Part shown: one piece after another, positions 8,498 through 18,921 of the stretch | Position numbering within the stretch: position 1 is the first letter of the stretch | Layout of the letters: every line of letters begins with the position of its first letter | Assembly (NCBI RefSeq): GCF_022953055.1 | Contig: NZ_JALJEJ010000007.1 | Span: 62,001 to 126,000 of the forward strand | Direction: 5' to 3' | DNA: 64,000 bases | From: Mucilaginibacter straminoryzae | Lineage (GTDB): Bacteria; Bacteroidota; Bacteroidia; Sphingobacteriales; Sphingobacteriaceae | Notes under the pieces: generated by a model | What the model was told of the DNA's origin: nothing | The model's database searches: none | Seen by the model: only the letters and a program-made list of their open reading frames with translations | Made by a program: the position numbers and the translations under genes

Positions 8498-9775
8498 ATG
8501 ATGAAGCTATTAACGTTTGTTATTCTTTCCTTTTTAGCAGTCTCTACAGTTTCAGCCCAAAGCCCGGATACCGTTCAACGGGTAGACATGCAACGCCAAA
8601 ATACAAAGGCGCAGCAGCAGAAACCTTATGTGATCCTGATTTCGATAGATGGTTTCCGTTATGATTATATGCAGCGGCATCATGCCGAACACTTGCAGCA
8701 ATTGAGTAAGAGCGGTGTAAGGGCAACAGAAATGATCCCTTCGTTTCCTTCACTTACTTTTCCAAATCATTATACCCTGGTTACAGGTTTGTATCCGGCT
8801 CACCATGGCCTGGTACAAAACCAGTTTTGGGACCGTAATTTTAAAGAACGCTACTACTACAAAGGTAAAACCACCACCGAAGGTAAATGGTATGGCGGTA
8901 CGCCACTTTGGGTGTTGGCGGAAAAACAGCACATGCTTTCGTCCAGCTTTTATTGGGTAGGCTCCGAAGCACCGATTCAAGGGGTTTATCCTACGTATTA
9001 TTACAAGTATAACGAGTCGATTCCGATCCACGAGCGGATTGGAGCGGTGGTGAACTGGTTGAAACAGCCTGCTGAACGTCGCCCGCACCTGATCACTTTT
9101 TATTTCCCGGAAGTTGATCACGAAGGGCACCACCACGGGCCGGATAGCAAAGAGAACGTTGCTGCTATCCACTTTGTAGATTCTGCCATTAATGAGTTGA
9201 ATAAAGCAGTTGAGAAAACAGGCTTAAAAGTAAATTTCGTCGTGGTATCAGATCACGGGATGGGTTACGATGATACTGTGAATGCTTTACCTACACCAGC
9301 TGTTGCTACCGATACCACCAAATTTATCCGTGCAGATGAAGGCGTACTCATCCATTTATATGCAAAAGACCAAAGCGATGTAAAGCCAGCTTATGACCAA
9401 ATTAAGGCAGAAGCAAAAGGATATGAGGTTTATTTGCGTGATAGCGTACCGGCATATTTGCATTATGGTGCAAAAGATGATTGGCATAACCATATTGGCG
9501 ATATTATTCTGATACCCGAGTGGCCGCGGACTTTTAATACGAATCACCGAAAGATAGACCCCGGTGCGCATGGCTTTGACCCTTACAAGGTAAGGGATAT
9601 GCACGCCACCTTTTTAGCCTGGGGGCCGAACTTTAAAAAGAACCTGGTGATCCCGGCTTTTCAAAATATAGACATTTACCCGATGATCGTTCGGTTACTG
9701 GGTCTAAAATTGGAGGATAAGATTGACGGTACCGACGAATTGGCTAGGAAAGTGCTGTTGAAGAAAAATAATTAA
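8498..9775 (+). CDS. Ectonucleotide pyrophosphatase/phosphodiesterase (alkaline phosphatase superfamily)
   Basis: 425 residues with a signal peptide (MMKLLTFVILSFLAVSTVSAQ). The zinc site and nucleophile of the NPP family are readable: VILISIDGFRYDYM (first Asp), PSFPSLTFPNHYTLVTGLYP (Thr nucleophile in the LTFPNH block), YFPEVDHEGHHHGP (Asp/His), VVVSDHGMGY (Asp-His) and DPGAHGFDP (last His). Family members hydrolyse phosphodiester or pyrophosphate bonds of nucleotides or phospholipids outside the cytoplasm. It stands alone between a terminator and an SDR gene. Start could also be the second Met three bases on. Confidence 0.9.
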   Translation: MMKLLTFVILSFLAVSTVSAQSPDTVQRVDMQRQNTKAQQQKPYVILISIDGFRYDYMQRHHAEHLQQLSKSGVRATEMIPSFPSLTFPNHYTLVTGLYPAHHGLVQNQFWDRNFKERYYYKGKTTTEGKWYGGTPLWVLAEKQHMLSSSFYWVGSEAPIQGVYPTYYYKYNESIPIHERIGAVVNWLKQPAERRPHLITFYFPEVDHEGHHHGPDSKENVAAIHFVDSAINELNKAVEKTGLKVNFVVVSDHGMGYDDTVNALPTPAVATDTTKFIRADEGVLIHLYAKDQSDVKPAYDQIKAEAKGYEVYLRDSVPAYLHYGAKDDWHNHIGDIILIPEWPRTFNTNHRKIDPGAHGFDPYKVRDMHATFLAWGPNFKKNLVIPAFQNIDIYPMIVRLLGLKLEDKIDGTDELARKVLLKKNN

Positions 9776-9871
9776 GGTATCCATTATTTGATTTTTACAA
9801 ATAACGGATTGAATATTTCAAACATTGCCGATCATTTCTGCTCCATCTTTGTATTAAAAATTAAAACGAAA

Positions 9872-10636
9872 ATGGAACAAATGAATAAAATCGCATTGGT
9901 AACTGGCGGAAGCCGCGGTTTAGGTAAAGACATGGCCTTACGCCTTGCAGAAAAAGGCATTGATGTGGTGATCACTTACAACTGCAAGGCAGAAGAAGCA
10001 CAGAAGGTAGTTAAACAAATAGAACAATCTGGCAGAAAAGCCGCGGCATTGCAATTTGATGCAGGTCAGGTTGGTAGCTTTGATGCCTTCGTAGCCCAGT
10101 TAAAAGAGACTTTAAATACCACCTTTAATACTACTGCAATTGATTTTCTGATTAACAACGCCGGTATTGCCGGGTATAGTCCTATTGCTGAGGTTACCGA
10201 AGAAATGTTCGACGGATTGGTAAATGTACATTTCAAAGGTGTTTACTTTTTAACGCAAAAATTAATCCCTTTGATTAATGAGGGCGGCGGTATCGTCAAC
10301 ATTTCGAGCGGCTTGACGCGTGTTACCATGGCCGGTTCATCTGCTTATGCAAGTATGAAAGGAGCTGTAGAGACGTTTACAAAATTCCTTGCCAAAGAAC
10401 TTGGCGGTAGAGGCATCCGCGCAAATATTGTTGCCCCCGGCGCAATCATGACGGATTTTGGCGGCGGCCACCTGAGAAATAACGAACAACTGCAGCAAAT
10501 GGTCAGCAACGTTACAGCATTGGGGCGCCCCGGTGTTGCGGAAGATATAGGCGGAGTGGTTGCTTTTCTATGTACGGAAGATGCCCGCTGGGTGAACGGA
10601 CAACGAATAGAGGCTTCCGGGGGTATGCAATTGTAA
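9872..10636 (+). CDS. Short-chain dehydrogenase/reductase (SDR)
   Basis: 254 residues, classical SDR. The NAD(P) loop is ALVTGGSRGLGKDMA, NNAG lies near residue 92, the catalytic Ser is in NISSGLTR, and the Tyr/Lys pair is in SAYASMKGA. The C-terminal GRPGVAEDIGGVVAFL and WVNGQRIEASGG are standard. I chose the ATG at 9872 rather than an in-frame ATG 84 bases upstream, because the extension is not SDR-like and a possible promoter box (CATCTTTG, 9844-9851) lies inside it. The AraC gene that follows on the same strand may regulate it, as often seen with SDR/AraC pairs. Confidence 0.88.
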   Translation: MEQMNKIALVTGGSRGLGKDMALRLAEKGIDVVITYNCKAEEAQKVVKQIEQSGRKAAALQFDAGQVGSFDAFVAQLKETLNTTFNTTAIDFLINNAGIAGYSPIAEVTEEMFDGLVNVHFKGVYFLTQKLIPLINEGGGIVNISSGLTRVTMAGSSAYASMKGAVETFTKFLAKELGGRGIRANIVAPGAIMTDFGGGHLRNNEQLQQMVSNVTALGRPGVAEDIGGVVAFLCTEDARWVNGQRIEASGGMQL

Positions 10637-10647
10637 CGATAATGAAC

Positions 10648-10675
10648 AAGCAGGCTTTACCGGCCTGCTTTTTTG
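10648..10675 (+). terminator. Intrinsic terminator after the SDR gene
   Basis: AAGCAGGC (10648-10655) pairs with GCCTGCTT (10663-10670) across a 7-base loop and runs into TTTTTT. Confidence 0.85.
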
Positions 10676-10686
10676 TTTGATACTAT

Positions 10687-10694
10687 TAAATTTG
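10687..10694 (+). promoter_or_regulatory. Candidate -7 box for the AraC gene
   Basis: TAAATTTG matches the Bacteroidota -7 consensus TAnnTTTG and lies 12 bases before the chosen start, implying a very short or absent leader. I see no convincing TTTG at the -33 position, so confidence is limited. Confidence 0.35.
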
Positions 10695-10706
10695 ATTGTT
10701 ACAAAT

Positions 10707-11615
10707 ATGGCGACACCCACTACCATCCAGGATTTCTATCAGCAAAATGGTGTAACTCTACCTGACGGGATTGAGAAAGAGGTAGGGCACTTTAATGTAT
10801 TTGACACTGAAAAGTTGTTTGATAAAAAGACGGGCGAAAGAGTAATGCCTTACAACAGGCGGGCCTATTACAAAATAAGCTGGTTAAGGGGCAGAAGCAG
10901 GGCAGAATATGCGGATAAAGTAATTGATATAAACGGAAGCGGTTTGCTCTTTGCCACACCCAAAATACCGTACCATTGGTTACCCGCAGACGCCGACCAA
11001 ACCGGGATGTTCTGCATTTTTACTCCAGACTTTTTACCAAGCAGCAAAACAGGTGTTAATTTAGACGAGCTGCCCATCTTTCAACCAAGTCAATTTCCTG
11101 CATTTGAATTGAACACCGAGGAAGTGAAAGAGGTGGAATACATTTTCCGCAAGATGCTCAAGGAAATTGATAGCGATTACAAATACAAGTACGACCTATT
11201 GCGTAACCTAGTGTTAGAGCTGATCCATTACGGACAAAAACTTCAGCCGATGTCGGCATTAAGTGATGTGCAAAATGCTTCGCAAAGAATATCTTCGTTA
11301 TTTATCGAACTGCTTGAGCGACAGTTTCCTTTAGACTCATCAGCTCAAAGGCTAACGCTAAGGACAGCTAAAGACTATGCAGACCGGCTGGCCGTTCATG
11401 TTAACCATCTAAATAAAGTGTTGAAAGAGGTAACCGGCAGTACAACTACAGATATCATTGGTAAACGGATTGTACAGGAGGCTAAGATCCTGTTAAAACA
11501 AACCAACTGGACAGTTTCTGAAATAGCCTACCTTTTAGGTTTTGATGATGTTGCTTATTTTTCTAACTACTTTAAAAAGCAGACATCTGAAAGTCCGCTC
11601 GCTTACCGATCTTAA
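10707..11615 (+). CDS. AraC family transcriptional regulator
   Basis: 302 residues. The N-terminal half (VGHFNVFDTEKLF... GLLFATPKIPYHW) is a cupin-like sensing domain as in many Bacteroidota AraC proteins. The C-terminal half has two helix-turn-helix units: LAVHVNHLNKVLKEVTGSTT and WTVSEIAYLLGFDDVAYFSNYFKKQTSESPLAYR. I preferred the ATG at 10707 over one 30 bases upstream because MATPTTIQDF is a more natural beginning. It follows the SDR gene after a terminator, so it has its own promoter; control of that SDR is plausible but not shown. Confidence 0.87.
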   Translation: MATPTTIQDFYQQNGVTLPDGIEKEVGHFNVFDTEKLFDKKTGERVMPYNRRAYYKISWLRGRSRAEYADKVIDINGSGLLFATPKIPYHWLPADADQTGMFCIFTPDFLPSSKTGVNLDELPIFQPSQFPAFELNTEEVKEVEYIFRKMLKEIDSDYKYKYDLLRNLVLELIHYGQKLQPMSALSDVQNASQRISSLFIELLERQFPLDSSAQRLTLRTAKDYADRLAVHVNHLNKVLKEVTGSTTTDIIGKRIVQEAKILLKQTNWTVSEIAYLLGFDDVAYFSNYFKKQTSESPLAYRS

Positions 11616-11622
11616 TAACAAA

Positions 11623-11654
11623 AAAGGCTGTTACATCAGAATGTAACAGCCTTT
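11623..11654. terminator. Bidirectional terminator between convergent genes
   Basis: A perfect 14-bp stem, AAAGGCTGTTACAT / ATGTAACAGCCTTT, with a CAGA loop lies between the AraC gene and the minus-strand peptidase gene. A-rich sequence on the left and T-rich on the right make it usable from both sides. Confidence 0.85.
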
Positions 11655-11675
11655 GCATATAACTCTTGGTATTAC

Positions 11676-14441
11676 TTATTTCTTCGGCATGGTATACAGC
11701 TCGTTGAATAACAATTTGAATGTACCATGAGATTGTGCACGGAAGGTAATTTCCGGCCCGAACACATACAGGTTACCGGCACCTACTTTTGCCTGGAAGG
11801 CAGCAACGGTATTTTTCAGGTATTTTTGTCCCCAGGCCCATCCGCTGCGCAGTGGTTTATCAGATGCGTAAGTAGCAAGCGCAGTTACCCCTTTGCCGAC
11901 TGCATCATCACCTAATTTAAATACGGGGCTGTTATCAAACAACACATCTGTTTGTGGTTTTAATCCCCAGGTTGCTGGCGAGGTTTGATCTACGCTAACC
12001 TGCAATACGCTGCCCGGAATGTAGAATTTATCACCAGAGAATGGCTTGCCGTTACTTTCCAGCAAAGCATTCTGCACGGGTAGTTGTAACTGATAGGCCA
12101 GGTTAGCACTACTGCCAATGGTTACGATGTTTCCGCCGGCTTCTAAAAATGCTTTAAGCTGCGGTATGGATTTTTCCGCAGTAATGCGGCCTGTCATCTT
12201 TTTAAATTCTTCGGGAAGGTTTTCCGGTATACGGTTGAATCCGCCAAAACCACCACGACCGCTTGCAGATGGTGCCGGGATGGCGCCGTTTACAAATACA
12301 ATCACATCGTACTTGTCTTTCAGGTTGCCGTTATCAATTTCCTGCGGATAAATTACGTTGTACGGGTAGTGGTATTGCTCCATCATCCAACGGATCCATC
12401 CTGACGGGATAGAACCACCATACGTATCCCAAAGCGCAATACGGGCAGGGGTAACGCGGACAGTTCCCTTTGGCGTTTTGTTTACGGTAGCCACTTTAAC
12501 TCCAAAACCGGCATCCATAGAAAGGGTAGTTTTTGCCGCAGCGGAGAATGGGATATAAAAAGTACCTGGCCCGGCGGTTGCAATACCCTTAACGCCTTTA
12601 GGAACGCGGTAAACAGGAGCCCCTGCCTTTAACAGATCATTAACAACTATAAAAGCGTTATTTACTTCCGGACTGATCACGTAGCCACCCTTGGCAATAA
12701 CAGGCAGAATTTGCGCGTCAGGATTTTGCAGTTGGCCTAAAGGTAACTTTTTGAAAGGACCATCGAAGCCATCTAATACACGGTCGAACTTCACACCCAT
12801 TTGGTAAGCCAGTGTCCAGCCGGCGTTATCATACGGACGGATAGGAGGGCCTCCGGGATACAAAAAGTCGTTAGGGTGATCCTGCGGTTCGAACATATCC
12901 AGGATATGCGGACGGAAGGGCTGATCGCACTTGATCACATAAGAACCGGCCGGATAGCTTTTTCCATTTACTTTAAAATCGGCAGTAGCGCGGTCAATAG
13001 CGATGCCGGCACGAACCAGCGCGTTAATGAATTTAACTGCGGTCGGGAAATCTGTCTGATCAGCAGGGATGATGTAACCCCGTGCGTCGCGCAGGTTCGG
13101 GTCTTTTAATACTTTATCATAATATTTAACGGGTATAGATCCACCACGACCGCCTACAGTTACCGCACCTGCCGCGTTACCAAACTCTCCACCGGCGGTA
13201 GTGTTGGTTCCGTCTGCCTTATAAGCGTTATTGATAGAATCTACCATTTTCGGCGATAAGGTCCAGTTATCGTGGCTACCCCTGTCGATCGAGTTTTTAC
13301 CCATGCGGTACATGTTAAACAATAACATATCGCGCTGGCGGGCAGCGTAGTTCAAAACCGCATAGTTCAATGATACAGAGTATTGGATAGACTGCACAAA
13401 ATGCCAGGATTGCGGCGTAACCGGGAACGGCGTGTTGCTGTTCGGGATCAATCGGTTAGGTACCAGCGGTACTTCGCCGGGTGTTGGGTTGCCAATAATC
13501 TCCGTCAGCAAACCCACCATATTATGGAAATAGGTAGTGGTACGTAAACCGCCATTCCACCAGGTAGAAAATTCAGTGCCGTTGCGCTCGGTATAACCGG
13601 GTTTACCTTCCTGGTTCAAACGGCTGGACATTGCCGAGCCGACAGCATCAAGGCTGGTAACCAGTAAAGGGTCATAAACATAATTGAAGGGATCGCGGTA
13701 GGGTGGGCCCGCTACAACCGATCCAGCAGGGCCGGTTTGGTGGTGATTGTAAACAATTTGCGGAAACCATTCTAAAAACTGCTGGCGGGTGATGTTTTGC
13801 GATTCCTTCATGTTCATCATATAGAAGTCGCGGTTATTATCGTGCCCAATATATTTCTCATAAAGCCGTGGAATGCTCATATTGCGTTTCGCCGGGTCTT
13901 TCTCTTGCATATACCAGTTGGCCACCAGCTCCTGACCGTCGGGGTTGGCATGGACGAACAGGATGATCGTATTATTCAGGATATTCATGGTTTCTGCATC
14001 CGTGCGAGAAACCAGTTCATAAGCAGATTGTATTAGCTGGTGCGAGCCTACTACTTCGGTAGCATGTAAACCGCCATCTATCCATACTACCGCTTTACCT
14101 TCTGCTGCCAGAGCATGAGCCTGCTCTTCGGTAAGGCCGTCTGCAAGTGCTAATTTACGCGCAATGGTTTTGTAATGGTCCAGTTTTTTAATGTTTTCGG
14201 GCGAAGAAACAATCAGCATAAACTGATGCCGTCCTTCTTCGGTAAGGCCGATGTCTACGTATTTAGTGCGATCAGAGGCGGCTAACTTTTTAAAATAAGC
14301 TTCGGTTTGCGTGTAATTCGCCAGTTGGTAATCGTCGCCGATGTTGAAGCCGAAGAAGGCTTTTGGTGTAGGAACTGTTTGCGAATAAGCACCGATGGAA
14401 AAAAGAAAACCGAAGAAAAGAGAGGTAAATCTTTTAATCAT
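11676..14441 (-). CDS. M14 family zinc carboxypeptidase, secreted
   Basis: 921 residues with a signal peptide (MIKRFTSLFFGFLFSIGAYSQ). The zinc site of family M14 is clear: His126 and Glu129 in GGLHATEVVG and a third His at 233/234 in VYNHHQTGP. LLTEIIGNPTPGE may carry the catalytic Glu. The catalytic domain takes up about the first 380 residues. The second half contains a glutamine-amidotransferase-like or beta-rich region of unknown role (YDVIVFVNGAIP, GGNIVTIGSSANL), common in large Bacteroidota M14 proteins. It probably degrades peptides or peptidoglycan stems in the periplasm or outside. It stands alone, divergent from the hybrid sensor gene. Confidence 0.88.
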   Translation of the reverse strand: MIKRFTSLFFGFLFSIGAYSQTVPTPKAFFGFNIGDDYQLANYTQTEAYFKKLAASDRTKYVDIGLTEEGRHQFMLIVSSPENIKKLDHYKTIARKLALADGLTEEQAHALAAEGKAVVWIDGGLHATEVVGSHQLIQSAYELVSRTDAETMNILNNTIILFVHANPDGQELVANWYMQEKDPAKRNMSIPRLYEKYIGHDNNRDFYMMNMKESQNITRQQFLEWFPQIVYNHHQTGPAGSVVAGPPYRDPFNYVYDPLLVTSLDAVGSAMSSRLNQEGKPGYTERNGTEFSTWWNGGLRTTTYFHNMVGLLTEIIGNPTPGEVPLVPNRLIPNSNTPFPVTPQSWHFVQSIQYSVSLNYAVLNYAARQRDMLLFNMYRMGKNSIDRGSHDNWTLSPKMVDSINNAYKADGTNTTAGGEFGNAAGAVTVGGRGGSIPVKYYDKVLKDPNLRDARGYIIPADQTDFPTAVKFINALVRAGIAIDRATADFKVNGKSYPAGSYVIKCDQPFRPHILDMFEPQDHPNDFLYPGGPPIRPYDNAGWTLAYQMGVKFDRVLDGFDGPFKKLPLGQLQNPDAQILPVIAKGGYVISPEVNNAFIVVNDLLKAGAPVYRVPKGVKGIATAGPGTFYIPFSAAAKTTLSMDAGFGVKVATVNKTPKGTVRVTPARIALWDTYGGSIPSGWIRWMMEQYHYPYNVIYPQEIDNGNLKDKYDVIVFVNGAIPAPSASGRGGFGGFNRIPENLPEEFKKMTGRITAEKSIPQLKAFLEAGGNIVTIGSSANLAYQLQLPVQNALLESNGKPFSGDKFYIPGSVLQVSVDQTSPATWGLKPQTDVLFDNSPVFKLGDDAVGKGVTALATYASDKPLRSGWAWGQKYLKNTVAAFQAKVGAGNLYVFGPEITFRAQSHGTFKLLFNELYTMPKK

Positions 14442-14666
14442 AATAGTGGGTTAGTTAATGAAAGCAATTTAGGTAATAAGCAATTGAAGTACTGTAACTT
14501 TTTCGACGCAATAAATAAGCAGTATTGAAACTTATTTTTATTGTAATTAAATATATATTTATATCCAATAAAAAATTTCCAATCCCAAACAAATTATAAA
14601 CCAGCCCGTACAAAAAGCGCTGATTGATTGTATAAGGTATATTGATATACCCCCTGATGTGAAGCT
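14442..14666. promoter_or_regulatory. Divergent intergenic region with a GGTATAT dyad
   Basis: This AT-rich 225-bp gap separates the divergent peptidase and sensor-kinase genes and must hold both promoters. A 16-bp dyad, GGTATAT-TG-ATATACC, at 14636-14651 ends 15 bases before the sensor start and could be an operator or a small 5' hairpin. I found no convincing TAnnTTTG box. Confidence 0.4.
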
Positions 14667-17600
14667 ATGGATAGTTGTAAACCAATTTTTAAAGGCAGTT
14701 TATGCTTTGTGTTCTTGTTTTTTCTGTGCCGGTTTGTTGCTCTGGCGCAGCCAAACACTATCCATTTTGAACATCTCACTACACAAAATGGCCTGTCGCA
14801 GGCTAATGTGCAATGTTTCCTTCAGGATAAATATGGCTTTATGTGGATTGGCACGGCCGATGGTTTGTGCCGTTACGATGGCTATAGCTTTTTAAATTAT
14901 CATACAGAAAAATCTAACGATAAGAGTTTAAGCAATGATTGTATCCAGGATATGGCCGAGGATAAAGCCGGGAACATCTGGATTGGAACAAAGGGCGGCG
15001 GCGTAAATATTTTTATGCGAAAAACCGGCAGGTTTACCAAACTGAAACATAACCCGTCTGATAAAAATTCCCTTTCACATGATAATGTTACGGCTTTAAC
15101 GGTAGACAAGGCTGGCAACTTCTGGTTGGGAACGGAAAAAGGGGGGCTGGATTATTATAATCCCCGCACACAAAAGTTTACTCATTATACCCAATCAGAA
15201 AACGCCAACAGCATCAGCAGTAACACCATAAGAGCTATCTATATCGATAGTAAAGAGCAAGTGTGGGTTGGCACTATTAAAGGTCTTAACCGGTACAATG
15301 CATCTTCGCATACGTTTCAGCGTTATTTGCCGGGTTCTGGTGCAAATAGTATCTCGGCAGAGCATATCACCAATATTTACGAAGACAGACGTCACAGGTT
15401 GTGGATTTCAACGAGGCTTGGAGGCTTAAATCTTTTCGACCCGGCAACTAATAAATTCACCAGCTTCAGGCACGCTGGGCCGGGTAGTATCTCGTCTGAT
15501 AATCTCCATTACGTTACAGAAGATAATGAGGGGAATTTGTGGATCGGCACGGACAATGGCGGGCTTTGCATTTATAACCCGGTTAATAGCACGTTCACTA
15601 CTTTTATTCATGACGATGTAGACAATACCAGTTTGTTAGGTAATTCCATTTATGCCGTTAAGCGTGATAAAACGGGCAATATGTGGTTGGGCATGTATGG
15701 TGCCGGTATAAATTTATACAAGCGTTCTGCGCTTGCTTTTACACACTATAAACATAGCTCCTCACCAGGAAGCCTTTCTCATGATTTTGTGCTGGATATA
15801 GAAGGCGATCGAGCCGGCGATATATGGGTAGCAACGGATGGCGGTGGCGTAAATAAATTTCAGCCCGCTACCAATAGTTTTATCCATTACAAACACCAGG
15901 ACGGCAAAAATAGTATCAGTGGTAATTATGTAATTGTGCTGAAGCAGGATAGCGATGGCGATATGTGGATGGGTACCTGGGGAGACGGCGTTAGCATGTT
16001 TAACCCGGCGACAGGCCGGTTCACTAATTTTAAACATGATCCTAAAAACCTGCAAAGTATCAGTTCTGATAATATCTATAGTATCAACCAAACGAAGGAT
16101 GGTAAAATATGGATAGGGACGTTTGACGGCGGTCTGGATGTGTATGACAAAAAAACGCATGCATTCCGGCACTTTTATTACGATCCGAACAATCCGCATA
16201 GCATTGGGAGCACCTGCATTTACAAAGTTCTGGAAGATAATAAAGGGAGCATCTGGCTGGGGACGCTTGACGGGGGGATCAACTTAATCGACCGTAATAC
16301 GGGATACGTTATCCGTTTTATGCATGACGAAAACAAGAATAGCATTAGCGATAACACTGTGTTTGATATTCTTCAGGATAGTAAGGGGATGTTATGGTTA
16401 TCCACTACTTCCGGTCTCAATAAATTGGACCCCGTAACACATCATGTTGCCGTTTATACCGAGAGTGATGGGTTGCCAAGCGACGCCATATATGCTGTTC
16501 AGGAAGATCAAAAAGGTTTTATCTGGGCCAGTACCAGCCGGGGTATCAGCAGGTTTGATCCACGCAAACGCACATTCGCCAATTTTTCGCCCGAGGATGG
16601 TTTGCAGGGATACCAGTTTTTAGCCCACTCTGCTTATACGGCGCCCGATGGCAAGATGTATTTTGGGGGGCTTAATGGCTTTAATGTATTTGATCCTTCG
16701 AAGGTATCGCCAGAGCTAACTTTTGCGCCACTTGTATTAACAGATTTCGAGCTATTTAATAAGAGTGTCGGTATCAGAAGTCAGAGCGAAAAGGACTCGC
16801 CGCTGACTGCAGATCTTAATGATTTAAAAGAGCTGCAGCTTTCCTACGACCAGTCGGTTATTTCCTTCCATTTTGCTGCATTAGATTATAAGCTGCCCGA
16901 AAGTAAAAGCTACGCTTATATGCTGGAAGGCTTCGACAAAAACTGGAACGAAGTGGGCACCCGTCATACGGCATCATATACCAACCTTCCCGACGGTAAT
17001 TACCGGCTACGGATAAAGTACCGCTATCACCGCGGGCCATGGTCGCCGGATGAAAAGGTGCTGAATATCGTAGTGGTGCCGCCTTTGTGGCTAACCTGGT
17101 GGTTTGAACTGCTGGAGGCGGTAGCGTTGATTATTATCATCTACCTCATTATCAAGCAACGGGTAAAGAATATTAATGCACAGCGATTACTTTTAGAAAA
17201 GCAGGTGAGAGAACGGACGGACCGGCTGGCGCAGATGTCTGTACAGGAGCGGCAATCCCGCGAAGAGGCTGAGCGTGCCAGGGAAGAGGCGGAAAGAGCT
17301 AACAAGGCAAAGAGCACCTTCCTGGCGACGATGAGCCATGAGATCCGCACACCGATGAACGGCGTGATCGGCATGGCTGCATTACTGTCATCAACCCCGC
17401 TGACAGGCGAACAGGCAGAATATGTAGATACCATTAAGAGTTGTGGCGATGCCTTGCTTTCCGTGATTAATGATATACTGGATTTTTCCAAGATAGAGTC
17501 GGGGAGGATGGAACTGGATATTCATGATTTTGATCTTCGCGACTGTATTGAAAATGTGCTGGATATTTTTGCTGAGAAGGCTGCGAAAAACAATCTCGAT

Positions 17601-18851
17601 CTGGTTTACCAGATCGCTTATGATGTGCCTACGCAAGTTATTGGCGATAACGTCCGTTTGCGGCAGATACTGATTAACCTGGTTGGGAATGCCATGAAAT
17701 TCACAAACAAAGGTGAAGTATTTGTAGATGTTAAAGTAATTGATAAGCAAGCTGATGTTCATGTGCTGAAGTTTGATGTGCGCGATACTGGTATTGGTAT
17801 CCCGGCAGATAAATTGGACAGGCTGTTCAAAGCTTTTTCTCAGGTTGATTCCAGTACCACACGGAAGTACGGCGGTACAGGTTTGGGTCTGGCTATTTGC
17901 GATAAACTGGTGAAGCTGATGGGCGGCGAGATTAGTGTTAAGAGTGAATTTGGCAGCGGCGCAACCTTTTCATTTACCATAAAAGTGAAAGCGGGTGTTG
18001 CCACGCAGCTGACCTATGTATATCAAACCACCGCAGATATTGCCGATAAGCACGTGCTGGTAGTAGATGATAATGCCACTAACCGTAATATCCTGGAAAC
18101 GCAGCTGAAGCAATGGAAGCTGATACCGATAATGGCCGGATCTGCGGCAGAGGGGCTGCATCTGTTAAATGAATTCCCCAACATAGATCTGCTGATAACG
18201 GATATGAGTATGCCAGAAATGGACGGTGCTGAATTTGCGCGGAAAGTAAGGCAGCAACGACCAGCGTTGCCTATTATGCTGCTAAGTTCAGTCGGTAATG
18301 AGCAAAGTAAGAACTATGCAGAACTGTTCAATGCGATATTAACCAAGCCAACCAAGCACCATGTGCTGGAAAAACAGGTGATAGATCTGTTAAAGAATCA
18401 TGGCGGCACCATTAGGCAGCAACGAACCACGTCCGCACAGCTAAACCATAACATGGCGGAGACTTATCCGCTAAGTATCCTGATCGCAGAAGATAACGAA
18501 GTGAACCAAAAGCTGACGGTGCATGTGTTGAGCAAAATGGGTTACCATCCCGATGTAGTAACCAACGGGCATGAGGTGATCAATGCACTGGCAAATAGAA
18601 AGTATCAGCTAGTGTTTATGGACGTGCAAATGCCGGAAATGGATGGCCTTGAAGCTACCCGTTTTATTCGCGGGAATTTGAAAGATCAACCGGTGATCAT
18701 CGCCATGACGGCTAATGCATTGGCCGAGGACCGCGAAATCTGCCTGAATGCAGGCATGGATGATTACCTGAGCAAACCCATGAAGTTAGATGAGATTATC
18801 GCCGCGCTGGAAAAATGGGGTAAGAAACTTTCGGAACATTTGCCTGCCTGA
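14667..18851 (+). CDS. Hybrid two-component sensor (ligand-binding propeller, histidine kinase, two receiver domains)
   Basis: 1394 residues. After a signal peptide (about residues 1-34) come about fourteen Reg_prop-type propeller blades (recurrent [16 protein letters not shown] motifs), then a Y_Y_Y domain (about 700-790), one membrane helix (about 810-830), a coiled coil, and a HisKA with phospho-acceptor His891 in [11 protein letters not shown]. The HATPase has DTGIGIP and GGTGLGLAI. Two receiver domains follow, with phospho-acceptors Asp1179 ([13 protein letters not shown]) and Asp1319 ([12 protein letters not shown]). Unlike the classic Bacteroides hybrid sensors it ends after the second receiver, with no AraC DNA-binding domain. 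It therefore needs a separate output partner, not found nearby. Confidence 0.93.
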   Translation: MDSCKPIFKGSLCFVFLFFLCRFVALAQPNTIHFEHLTTQNGLSQANVQCFLQDKYGFMWIGTADGLCRYDGYSFLNYHTEKSNDKSLSNDCIQDMAEDKAGNIWIGTKGGGVNIFMRKTGRFTKLKHNPSDKNSLSHDNVTALTVDKAGNFWLGTEKGGLDYYNPRTQKFTHYTQSENANSISSNTIRAIYIDSKEQVWVGTIKGLNRYNASSHTFQRYLPGSGANSISAEHITNIYEDRRHRLWISTRLGGLNLFDPATNKFTSFRHAGPGSISSDNLHYVTEDNEGNLWIGTDNGGLCIYNPVNSTFTTFIHDDVDNTSLLGNSIYAVKRDKTGNMWLGMYGAGINLYKRSALAFTHYKHSSSPGSLSHDFVLDIEGDRAGDIWVATDGGGVNKFQPATNSFIHYKHQDGKNSISGNYVIVLKQDSDGDMWMGTWGDGVSMFNPATGRFTNFKHDPKNLQSISSDNIYSINQTKDGKIWIGTFDGGLDVYDKKTHAFRHFYYDPNNPHSIGSTCIYKVLEDNKGSIWLGTLDGGINLIDRNTGYVIRFMHDENKNSISDNTVFDILQDSKGMLWLSTTSGLNKLDPVTHHVAVYTESDGLPSDAIYAVQEDQKGFIWASTSRGISRFDPRKRTFANFSPEDGLQGYQFLAHSAYTAPDGKMYFGGLNGFNVFDPSKVSPELTFAPLVLTDFELFNKSVGIRSQSEKDSPLTADLNDLKELQLSYDQSVISFHFAALDYKLPESKSYAYMLEGFDKNWNEVGTRHTASYTNLPDGNYRLRIKYRYHRGPWSPDEKVLNIVVVPPLWLTWWFELLEAVALIIIIYLIIKQRVKNINAQRLLLEKQVRERTDRLAQMSVQERQSREEAERAREEAERANKAKSTFLATMSHEIRTPMNGVIGMAALLSSTPLTGEQAEYVDTIKSCGDALLSVINDILDFSKIESGRMELDIHDFDLRDCIENVLDIFAEKAAKNNLDLVYQIAYDVPTQVIGDNVRLRQILINLVGNAMKFTNKGEVFVDVKVIDKQADVHVLKFDVRDTGIGIPADKLDRLFKAFSQVDSSTTRKYGGTGLGLAICDKLVKLMGGEISVKSEFGSGATFSFTIKVKAGVATQLTYVYQTTADIADKHVLVVDDNATNRNILETQLKQWKLIPIMAGSAAEGLHLLNEFPNIDLLITDMSMPEMDGAEFARKVRQQRPALPIMLLSSVGNEQSKNYAELFNAILTKPTKHHVLEKQVIDLLKNHGGTIRQQRTTSAQLNHNMAETYPLSILIAEDNEVNQKLTVHVLSKMGYHPDVVTNGHEVINALANRKYQLVFMDVQMPEMDGLEATRFIRGNLKDQPVIIAMTANALAEDREICLNAGMDDYLSKPMKLDEIIAALEKWGKKLSEHLPA

Positions 18852-18921
18852 ACAAGTTACCCGGCATTAACAATTGCCATTAGGTTATTTGTCAATTTGT
18901 TTATTAATTAGCTGTTGACAG

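Noticed and set aside
8470..8664. 64-codon ORF overlapping the start of the phosphodiesterase gene
   Set aside because: It begins in the terminator T run and overlaps the phosphodiesterase signal peptide in another frame; no independent support.
9809..9821. TTGA-ATATT-TCAA dyad upstream of the SDR gene, resembling the FNR-like sites
   Set aside because: The spacer is 5 bases rather than 6, so the half-sites are out of register with the two good sites at 59139 and 63880; the following CATCTTTG box is also imperfect.
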